Shown in pieces: positions 40,279 to 47,472 of a stretch of 64,000 bases of DNA. The notes below the pieces were generated by a model. It searched no databases. It was given only the letters and a program-made list of their open reading frames with translations, and was not told the origin of the DNA. This stretch comes from Drosophila persimilis (Eukaryota > Arthropoda > Insecta > Diptera > Drosophilidae): positions 124,001-188,000 of the forward strand of contig NW_020825313.1 in NCBI RefSeq assembly GCF_003286085.1, written 5' to 3'. The position numbers and the translations under genes are program-made. Numbering within the stretch: position 1 is the first letter of the stretch; the number at the start of each line of letters is the position of its first letter.

Positions 40279-41665
40279 GTCCAGCGTATTGACTTGCCTT
40301 CTCTTTGGGTGCCATGGGGCACCTGTGGCTACCGGCTACGTGTGAGTGGGGCTTACCCTTTCCGACACAAAGGAAGCATTTTGCCTCATTGTGGCAGTCG
40401 CTTATCTTGTGCTCCTCAGACCCACAGCGGAAGCACCACCCGCTTCTGTCTACAGAGCTTTTGCAATTAAGTGCAACGTGGCCGATCTCAAGACACCTGA
40501 AGCACTTTAACGGCAGATTTCGCTCCCGTATGCGGCAGACGGACCATGCCACTTTAACCTTACCAACGGATATCGCCTTCGTCGCAAGGGTCGCCGGCAA
40601 GCAAATAATAGCCCGCTGGGTACCACCAAAGCCTGGGCGCAAACTCTTAATGGCGTCCACATCGAGTGTAATCCCCATTTGATCGCTGAAGGCCTTCCTC
40701 ACGTCCTCCGATGTAGCCATCTCATCCAAGTCGAGCATCTCTAGCCTCGTCTGCTGGGTGAGTGCTCGCGCCTCCGCCTTGCCTCCTAGGACAGTGCCTA
40801 TATCCTCGCGAAGCAGCTGCGCGGTCTCCTTCGAGGCGTCTTTGAGCTCCAATAGAAGAGCACCTTTGGCTGTTCGCTTCACTCTGCTCACGCTCTCGCC
40901 TACCTTCTTCATCTTCTCGCTCTGGTTGCGGGTGACGAGGTTAAGGATCTCCGCGTAAGTCATTTCCCCTTTTGGCTCGATGATAATAACATCCGGACGG
41001 GGCCTAGGCTTCCGGGCGTGCGCTCTGCTCTTCACCTTCTCCCATTCACCTTCGGTAGGTGCAGCTGATTCGGTCTTCCTTGCCGGTTGTTCGTGGGACT
41101 GCAACGTGGGATGGCCACTCATATTGATTCTCCGCTTCGGCGAGCTCCTCGTCGGCTTGTCCAGCTTCCTTTTCGGCGCATCGTGTTGAGGGGAGCACTG
41201 CGTCTCCTGATCACGCCGCTCCACCCTCTCCTTCCTCTGAAACTTCGCGTCGAAGCTGTGAAGCGCGGACTTTTGCATCCTCACCACGTTCTGCGCCAAC
41301 TCTTTCATCTCTTTATTGAGATAACGGGCGTCCCTCAGCATCTTCGACAATTCCGTCGACTTTTCTACCAGCGAAGCCAGGATCGCCCGCAGATCTCCTT
41401 CGGCCTTTGGTCCTGTGCCGCTTTTGTCTGTGGAAGCACTGCTGAAGTCAAAGGGATTGACAGGGACTTCTGCTGGTGCAGACACAGTCAGTGCTGGCAG
41501 CACTCTAAGGGGCGCCTTAAGTGGAGTTCCGGTACCAAGGCTTAGCTGGGCCGGCTTCTCAACTGCCTGCTCCCTGGGCCAAATGCCTCGGGGCGTCTGC
41601 CACTGTGGTGGGGAACGCTGCAGGCTAGTTCTCCTCTCAAAGACCCGCTTTTTCTCCTCCTCCAT
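40271..41665 (-). CDS. Subfamily-4 LINE ORF1
   Basis: 464 codons, uninterrupted. It has a charged N-terminal half and a likely helical segment (VEKSTELSKMLRDARYLNKE). The conserved core TYAEILNLVTRNQSEKM and KRTAKGALLLELKDASK follows, then three CCHC motifs (CFRCLEIGHVALNC, CFRCGSEEHKISDC, CFLCVGKGKPHSHVAGSHRC). The protein is a gag-like RNA-binding partner for the element RNA. It is clearly related to the ORF1s of copies A and F but distinct from both. Its own ORF2 is cut short by the chimeric join. Confidence 0.9.
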   Translation of the reverse strand: MEEEKKRVFERRTSLQRSPPQWQTPRGIWPREQAVEKPAQLSLGTGTPLKAPLRVLPALTVSAPAEVPVNPFDFSSASTDKSGTGPKAEGDLRAILASLVEKSTELSKMLRDARYLNKEMKELAQNVVRMQKSALHSFDAKFQRKERVERRDQETQCSPQHDAPKRKLDKPTRSSPKRRINMSGHPTLQSHEQPARKTESAAPTEGEWEKVKSRAHARKPRPRPDVIIIEPKGEMTYAEILNLVTRNQSEKMKKVGESVSRVKRTAKGALLLELKDASKETAQLLREDIGTVLGGKAEARALTQQTRLEMLDLDEMATSEDVRKAFSDQMGITLDVDAIKSLRPGFGGTQRAIICLPATLATKAISVGKVKVAWSVCRIRERNLPLKCFRCLEIGHVALNCKSSVDRSGWCFRCGSEEHKISDCHNEAKCFLCVGKGKPHSHVAGSHRCPMAPKEKASQYAGHG

Positions 41666-42175
41666 TCTTCCTGTTTGTACTTGCCAAATACTCGATTTGA
41701 AATTTGAAATTTAAAATTTAAAATTTGGGGCCCGCGCGATTTTCCGGTTGGCGCTCAACTTTCAAACTGGTTGGCCGATCTGGCAACCCTATGACTGTCC
41801 TACGCTGTCCGGCAACTCCTGGCTGTAAGCACCTCTGCTCGATCAGCTGATCCGTGAATACAAATCGAGGCAAGTGAAGCGATTTGAGTGAAAGTTGTTT
41901 TTATTTTTCCTACCACCAACACGATGGATGGAGAAATGCGCCAAAACCAACGATCACCCCCCCCGGGCCTATCTGCTCGTCTGCGTTTGCCCCTGCAACC
42001 AACTGGGAAGTCTCCGCCGCCAGCCACCATGCGCAGTGAGTACGGGACGCTGAAAGCCTGACTTGAACCGTCTTCTGTTTTGATTCCAGGCGTGATACGG
42101 ATTTTGTTTGTAGAAAACTCGGAGCTCGCTTGCAAACACGACCGCACTTGGAAACTCAAACCTGTATCTCCACCG
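41666..42175 (-). other. 5' UTR of subfamily 4
   Basis: About 510 bases. It includes A/T-rich short repeats (41694-41729, AATTTGAAATTTAAAATTT type) and a C9 run near 41957-41965. Near its 5' terminus AAACACGACCGCACT also occurs in the 5' UTR of copy F (47190-47205), so the two subfamilies share some of the 5' end. Confidence 0.65.
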
Positions 42176-42200
42176 TGTGTGTGTGTGAGTGTGTGTGTGT
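42176..42200. repeat. (TG)n tract between LINE copies D/E and F
   Basis: About 12 TG units with one GA interruption, between the 5' end of D/E and the T25 tail of copy F. Confidence 0.95.
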
Positions 42201-42336
42201 TTTTTTTTTTTTTTTTTTTTTTTTTGTTGTTGTGTGACTACAGGAAAGCTTCATGCCGACTCAGCCGAAGCCGAAGTGAGGGACTCTAACCGCTCTAAAA
42301 CCAACCACACCTATCCCGGATCCCGGCGGTACTGTC

Positions 42337-42353
42337 GCGAGATATTACTTCGC
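42337..42353 (-). promoter_or_regulatory. 3' UTR hairpin of LINE copy F
   Basis: In RNA sense GCGAAGU-AAU-AUCUCGC, within a longer CCGGCG/CGCCGG outer pairing. It shares the AAU loop and GAAGU arm with copy A. It lies about 50 bases after the ORF2 stop. Confidence 0.55.
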
Positions 42354-42402
42354 CGGGGGGAGATGCCCGTAGGGCTCTTCTCTTAACAATCTCCTTTATC
42401 CT

Positions 42403-45366
42403 TTATCTCCTAGCATTGCGTGCTCTTTCTTCGCGACGCAGTTTGGTAGCCATAGTTACGGCCATGAATCTAATCGCGGCCCAGTTTCCTTCCGACTCCA
42501 GCAGGCATTCTGCCAGGTTTGTCACCGCTGGCATTCTTCCAAGCTTGTTGCTTAGATCCTCTCGTTCTTGCCGAAATCTTGGACATTCGAAGAAGCAGTG
42601 CTCTGCGTCTTCGATGACCCCTGCGCAGACCACGCAGAAGGGGTCGTCCTCGTGCTTAAACCTATGCAGGTAGGCTTTAAAGCAACCGTGTCCTGTCAGC
42701 AGTTGTGTCAGGTGATACTCCACTTGTCCATGGCTACGGTTCAGCCAACTCTTCAGGTCTGGGATTAGCCTATGGGTCCATCGCCCTTTGCTGCTGTTAT
42801 CCCACGAATCTTGCCATTGCAGGATTGTGCGCTGCCTTAAGGCACCTCTGGTGTCCTGGTCCGTAGTCCCCAGGGTTCGCTGTGCCCTGATTCCTGCGGC
42901 TTCTCTTGCCAGCAGATGGATGGGAATCATTCCTGCTACCACAAGTGCGGCGTCTTGGGATACCGTTCTGAATGCGCAACACACCCTCAGGGCACACAGC
43001 CTCTGGACTGCGTTGCATTCTCGGGCATATGTTTTATGCTTCATTGCATCAACCCATATTGGTGCCGCGTACATTAGCGTTGAGCCAACTACGCTCGCTA
43101 GTAGCTTTCGCCTTGGCTGTTTCGGGCCTCCGGTGTTGGCCATGATGCGGGATAGGGCCACTGCCGTCTTTCCTGCTTTGCTGCTTGCATACGCCCTGTG
43201 ATGCTTGAAGCTGAGTCTGTGGTCAATCATGACCCCCAGGTACTTCAGGCTTGGACTGGAGCTAATAGTGCAGTCTCCTACTCGGATCGTGGCCGTCTCC
43301 ACTACTTTCCTACTGCTTATGAGCACCGCCTCCGTTTTGTGGGTGGCTAATGCGAGATCCCTCCCTGATAGCCATGTTCTGGCTCTCTCTACCGCGTCGT
43401 TGCAGATTTCTTCCGCCGCTTCTTTCTGTTTTGCCACTACGACTATTGCTATGTCGTCGGCAAAGCCTATCACCGTTGCGCCCATTGGCATATCCATCTT
43501 GAGGATTCCATCATACATGATGTTCCACAGCAGCGGGCCGAGGACCGATCCTTGGGGAACTCCTCCAGTGATTTGGTGCTCACGTGTCCCCTTATCCGTC
43601 TCATATATGAGCAATCGGTCTCTTAGGTAGTCCGCGATGATATTCTGCAGATACGGCGGTACTTGAAAGTTTCTCAGTTCTTCTAGTATGTGATCCCAAT
43701 TGGCAGAGTTGAATGCATTTTGGACATCGAGTGTTGCCACTATGCAATACTCTTTGGTCCCGTACATCCACCGGGTGCCATCGATAGCTCGCTTTGCTAT
43801 CTCACATACCTCGCCGATTGCGTCCACCGTGGACCTGCCTTTGCGAAACCCGTGCTGTCTCGGTGAGAGCTGACGCGTTACTGCCTTCTCCAGCCTGGTG
43901 TGGATTATGCGCTCGAGGATCTTACCCACTGTGTCGAGCATGCATAGTGGTCTATAGGATGATGGCTCCTCGGTCGGCTTGTTCCCCTTGGGTAAGAGGA
44001 CTAGCCGCTGTCGCTTCCATGGTCTGGGGAAGGTCCCTTCGGACATGCACGCATTGAATAAATCCACGTACATTTGTGGATTGGTCTCAATAGCCGTGCG
44101 GAGAACGGCATTTGGGACCCCATCAGGTCCTGGTGCTTTGCCGTTCTTTATCCGTTGTAGAGCTTCGAGGACTTCTGCTCCCGTGGTGGCTTCTATTTCA
44201 GGTGGCGGTATTCTATCCATCACCCTCTGGCCTGCCACTTTCTCTGGGAATAGGGTTTCTACTATGTTAACCAGCAGATCTGCACACATTGGCGGCGGGG
44301 GACTGAACACTCGCAGTCTCTTCATTACCAGCCTGTATGCGTAGCCCCAAGGGTTCGCATCTGCGTCATCGCAGAGCTTTTCGAAGCATTTGCGCTTGGC
44401 ATCTTTGATCTGCCTCTTCAAGCAGCGTCTGCTTTCCTTACATTCTCCTTGGAGCCTCTCGAATTCCGGGGAACCTCTCGAACGCTGGTACAGTCGTCTT
44501 TTCCGCTGGCACTCCTGCCTGGCGCTACCTATTGCAGCGTTCCACCAATAAGCTGGCCTGCGGTTGTTCAGGCTTCTTCCTTTCCTTAGCATGGAGGCAT
44601 CACATGCTTCCAGCGTATGTATAGCCAGTTGGCTTGCTCTCTCTTCAGCCGTACCGTTGGTCTCGTAGTCCTCAAACATGGCCCGGACCATATCCGGCTC
44701 TAGCGTTTCGGTCTTATAACCGATCCGCTTGCCAATGAACGGGTTAGGTGCGCCCGCTTCCTGGATTTCACATATGAGGGCTTGGTGGTCACTCCCGGTG
44801 TATAAGCCACTAACTTCCCACGTTGTCCTGCGGCTGAGGCTGCTGCTCACGAACGTAAGGTCTATTATAGACCCCGTTCCAGCTCTGCCGAACGTCTGCT
44901 GTGTGCCTGTGTTCAGCAGTACGGCATCCAACGTCGCAAAGCATTCTAAGAGTGCCTGTCCCCTTGGGTTCGTTCTCGGGCATCCCCACTCCGTCGCCCA
45001 GGCGTTGAAATCGCCGGCTATGAGCGTAGGGTGTTTCTCCCGCGCGTCTTCAGCAATCCTTTCCAGTGCCTGCGTCGCCTGCTGTAGGCTGAGGCTCGGG
45101 GGCAGGTAGCAGCTATATATGTGCACTCCATTTATCCGGGCTCTGGCGAATCCGTCTCCGACGTATGTTTGCAGTAATTGCTGTGTGGGACTCGCACAGC
45201 TCCATATCGCTGCCTTCTTGTTCGAGTCAGCAATCCACTCTCCCGAGTTGCGATTCCGGTATTGCTCGCTTATGACTGCTACATCTATACGGTGCTCCCT
45301 TATTGTCTGGTCCAGCAGCTGCTGTGCCATCTCGCAGTGGTTGAGGTTTAGTTGGATGATTTTCAT
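42403..45366 (-). CDS. LINE copy F ORF2: endonuclease and reverse transcriptase
   Basis: 987 codons, no defects. The endonuclease occupies residues 1-225: QLNLNHCEMAQ at 5-15, AGDFNAWATEWG at 117-128, GSIIDLTFVS at 165-174, GSDHQAL at 191-197. A basic linker includes the YWWNAAIGSARQEC box at 273-286. RT lies at about 405-700, with GKAPGPDGVPN at 409-419, GGVPQGSVLG at 601-610 and the catalytic box FADDIA at 635-640. A CCHC motif sits at 911-928. The endonuclease should nick (CA)n DNA and the RT prime on it. The start is fixed by the ORF1 overlap. Confidence 0.94.
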   Translation of the reverse strand: MKIIQLNLNHCEMAQQLLDQTIREHRIDVAVISEQYRNRNSGEWIADSNKKAAIWSCASPTQQLLQTYVGDGFARARINGVHIYSCYLPPSLSLQQATQALERIAEDAREKHPTLIAGDFNAWATEWGCPRTNPRGQALLECFATLDAVLLNTGTQQTFGRAGTGSIIDLTFVSSSLSRRTTWEVSGLYTGSDHQALICEIQEAGAPNPFIGKRIGYKTETLEPDMVRAMFEDYETNGTAEERASQLAIHTLEACDASMLRKGRSLNNRRPAYWWNAAIGSARQECQRKRRLYQRSRGSPEFERLQGECKESRRCLKRQIKDAKRKCFEKLCDDADANPWGYAYRLVMKRLRVFSPPPPMCADLLVNIVETLFPEKVAGQRVMDRIPPPEIEATTGAEVLEALQRIKNGKAPGPDGVPNAVLRTAIETNPQMYVDLFNACMSEGTFPRPWKRQRLVLLPKGNKPTEEPSSYRPLCMLDTVGKILERIIHTRLEKAVTRQLSPRQHGFRKGRSTVDAIGEVCEIAKRAIDGTRWMYGTKEYCIVATLDVQNAFNSANWDHILEELRNFQVPPYLQNIIADYLRDRLLIYETDKGTREHQITGGVPQGSVLGPLLWNIMYDGILKMDMPMGATVIGFADDIAIVVVAKQKEAAEEICNDAVERARTWLSGRDLALATHKTEAVLISSRKVVETATIRVGDCTISSSPSLKYLGVMIDHRLSFKHHRAYASSKAGKTAVALSRIMANTGGPKQPRRKLLASVVGSTLMYAAPIWVDAMKHKTYARECNAVQRLCALRVCCAFRTVSQDAALVVAGMIPIHLLAREAAGIRAQRTLGTTDQDTRGALRQRTILQWQDSWDNSSKGRWTHRLIPDLKSWLNRSHGQVEYHLTQLLTGHGCFKAYLHRFKHEDDPFCVVCAGVIEDAEHCFFECPRFRQEREDLSNKLGRMPAVTNLAECLLESEGNWAAIRFMAVTMATKLRREERARNARR

Positions 45367-46826
45367 CTATCCTTCATTTGCTGCATCGCCTTTTGGTACT
45401 GCGGGCACCTCGAACTCGTCGTTTGGTGCTTCGGGTCCTTCACCCGGTGGCGCTTGCAAAGAATGCAACTTGGTTCGTCTTTGCAATCTTTGGCCTGGTG
45501 GTCGGCTCCTGCGCAATTGTAGCAGCACTTCGTGAAATCTTGGCTGCTCTTACAATTAGGCGCGATGTGGCCAAACTCCATGCACTTGTAGCATCTTCGG
45601 GGAGTTGACTTGGGTCGTATTCTGCAATACCCCCACCCCAGGCGAATTCTTCCTTTCTCCAGGAGGGGCTTTGCTATAGCCGGTGGAACTTTCAGGGTCA
45701 GGGTCTGCGTGCTCCTATAGGCTGGTCTGATGGAGATGGCTGCGGCCTCGCATATTTCCACCCCTGCCTGCGCTTTGAGTTCCGCTAGGACTTCCTCTTG
45801 GGTGGACACTTCGTCTATGTCCCTTACCTCCAAGATGACAGTTTCGGTAAGACTCCTTACTTCAACCGTGCTTCCTAGCGCTTCCTTGACCGCTGCCTGC
45901 ATCTCTTGGGTTCTCGGGTCCGCCGATTTTTCCAGCATCAGCAACAGCTCTCCTTTTGCTGTGCGTCGCACCCCTTGCACCGATTGCCCTAGCTTTTTAA
46001 GACTTGGCTCTGTCTTGACCTTCCTTAGGATGTCTGCATATGAGACAGTGCCGGTGGCGGCGATGACTATTGCATCGCTGCGTGGCGGTCTTGGTCGTTG
46101 CTGCTGCTTTGGCTTTGGCCGTTGCCTGGCTACGACCTTCACCCACCCTACCTCTCGCTCCTTTGGGGCGTCCTCCGGTCCCTTGCGAGCTACGGCGTCC
46201 CTCATTTGGCCTTCCTGCGGCTTCTTCTCCGTTTTTTTTGACTTCTTGGGTCCATGTTTTGGCTTCTTCGGTCTTGGGGACGGGGACGGGGACGGGTGGG
46301 TGGTGTTCCTGGGCTCTGGCCGTGCCCTCTTTCCCGCCCTCTCCGTCACTGCCGGCTGTGCAACCTTGGCTACAGCCTGCTCCGCAGAGATCGCCGGCCA
46401 GCACGATTCCAACTCTCGCTGCAGATATTCGATCTCATCCACCAGATCCCTCATTGGGTTCGTGATGGACCTCTTTGGGAGCACCATCAGCTTCCTCAAC
46501 TCTCTGGCCTTTTGGCCCAAGCTCGCCAAATGCGCCATGGCCCTCTCCTTCGGGTCTGCTTGCTCCTCTTGGGGGCGCTGCAGCGTTGGAGGAGAGGATC
46601 TTGCGCGCTCCTCCACTGCTTCCGCCGGCTGGTTTGGCGATCGCGCCAGAGCATTTCTCCGGCGAAAGGGATTCTCCTCATCCCAGGCGAATGAGCTTGT
46701 CAGCGGAGTGCTGCAAGCCGCAGCTTGTTCCCGCTGATCGCTCATCTCCGATCTGGCCGTTGATCTGGCAACTCCGGTTGCTGCGGCCGCGCCCTCTATT
46801 GGCCAGACGCTGTCGTTTTCCAGCAC
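45363..46826 (-). CDS. LINE copy F ORF1: gag-like RNA-binding protein
   Basis: 487 codons. Pro-, Lys- and Arg-rich low-complexity sequence fills about residues 160-240 (PSPSPSPRPKKPKHGPKK). The core conserved across the array follows (SYADILRKVKTEPSLKKLG, then GELLLMLEKSADPRTQEM). Three CCHC knuckles end the protein: CYKCMEFGHIAPNC, CYNCAGADHQAKDC and CILCKRHRVKDPKHQTTSSRC. The ATG at 46826 is the first in frame. Its stop shares ATGA with ORF2. Long open frames on the opposite strand (for example 45730-46737) are shadows of this G/C-rich gene. Confidence 0.92.
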   Translation of the reverse strand: MLENDSVWPIEGAAAATGVARSTARSEMSDQREQAAACSTPLTSSFAWDEENPFRRRNALARSPNQPAEAVEERARSSPPTLQRPQEEQADPKERAMAHLASLGQKARELRKLMVLPKRSITNPMRDLVDEIEYLQRELESCWPAISAEQAVAKVAQPAVTERAGKRARPEPRNTTHPSPSPSPRPKKPKHGPKKSKKTEKKPQEGQMRDAVARKGPEDAPKEREVGWVKVVARQRPKPKQQQRPRPPRSDAIVIAATGTVSYADILRKVKTEPSLKKLGQSVQGVRRTAKGELLLMLEKSADPRTQEMQAAVKEALGSTVEVRSLTETVILEVRDIDEVSTQEEVLAELKAQAGVEICEAAAISIRPAYRSTQTLTLKVPPAIAKPLLEKGRIRLGWGYCRIRPKSTPRRCYKCMEFGHIAPNCKSSQDFTKCCYNCAGADHQAKDCKDEPSCILCKRHRVKDPKHQTTSSRCPQYQKAMQQMKDR

Positions 46827-47230
46827 TTAGCCTCCAGTCAGCTGTTCTTCCGTCGTTTTCCAACACCACTTGCGGTGTGCTTGGCCAATTTTGCCCAAAA
46901 ACAAAAAGAAGGCAGCAACCAACAAGTGGCGCCAAGAATCACAGCGAAGAAGAATAGGAAAACAGGCACTTACCTGCTCCTCCTTCCCCCCCCTTCGGCC
47001 TATGGCTCGACGGCGTCCCACTGGGATTTCGGCCAGTACTATTGGCCAGGTGGCCGCTTCTCTGCTTGCGGACTTGCGTTCCGCGCAGGTAAGTAACGCA
47101 GCACTACTATGGCTCGCGCTAACTACTCTTTGCCTCTTTTCCAGGCTAACTTCCGACGTTTTCCACTGAATTATACGGAACGATTTAAAAACACGACCGC
47201 ACTCACTAGAATACACAGAATCTGTCTGAG
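46827..47230 (-). other. 5' UTR of LINE copy F
   Basis: About 400 bases between the 5' end and the ORF1 ATG, with a G8 run (C8 on the plus strand) near 46987-46994. I see no upstream ORF of note. An internal promoter would be expected here; its motifs are not obvious. Confidence 0.6.
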
Positions 47231-47263
47231 TGTGTGTGTGTGTGTGTGTTTTTTTTTGTGTAG

Positions 47264-47267
<4 letters not shown>
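47231..47267. repeat. (TG)n tract and GTGTAGGTTC flank left of copy G
   Basis: (TG)9, T9, then GTGTAGGTTC (47258-47267). The last ten bases recur at 51187-51196 on the other side of copy G, so they are part of its target duplication. Confidence 0.85.
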
Positions 47268-47294
<27 letters not shown>

Positions 47295-47406
47295 TGTTGT
47301 TGTGTGACTACAGGAAAGCTTCATGCCGACTCAGCCGAAGCCGAAGTGAGGGACTCTAACCGCTCTAAAACCAACCACACCTATCCCGGATCCCGGCGGT
47401 ACTGTC

Positions 47407-47423
47407 GCGAGATATTACTTCGC
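47407..47423 (-). promoter_or_regulatory. 3' UTR hairpin of LINE copy G
   Basis: Identical to the hairpin of copy F. Confidence 0.55.
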
Positions 47424-47472
47424 CGGGGGGAGATGCCCGTAGGGCTCTTCTCTTAACAATCTCCTTTATCCT

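Larger units (their letters stand above)
36502..42175 (-). mobile_element. Chimeric R1-clade LINE copy D/E (subfamilies 3 and 4)
   Basis: One poly-A end (36502-36540) and one 5' end next to (TG)n (42176-42200), but two different subfamilies inside. From the 3' end to 39756 it matches copies F and G. From 39757 to 42175 it is a fourth subfamily with its own ORF1 and the first ~175 codons of ORF2. The join is near 39756, within the end of subfamily-3 ORF1 and the endonuclease of subfamily-4 ORF2, in the same orientation. A template switch during reverse transcription is the simplest origin; deletion between two tandem copies is the alternative. Confidence 0.8.
42201..47230 (-). mobile_element. 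R1-clade LINE copy F (subfamily 3), complete and open
   Basis: 5.03 kb from the poly-A end (42201-42225) to the 5' terminus next to (TG)n at 47231. Both ORFs are open from start to stop with the ATGA overlap. It is the only copy in the array with no visible lesion, so it is the best candidate for an active element. It is nearly identical to D (3' part) and G where they overlap. Confidence 0.9.

Noticed and set aside
45730..46737. 335-codon open frame on the plus strand
   Set aside because: It lies wholly opposite LINE ORF1 of copy F, which has zinc knuckles and homologues in the other copies. The plus frame has no motif and is a by-product of G/C-rich codons.
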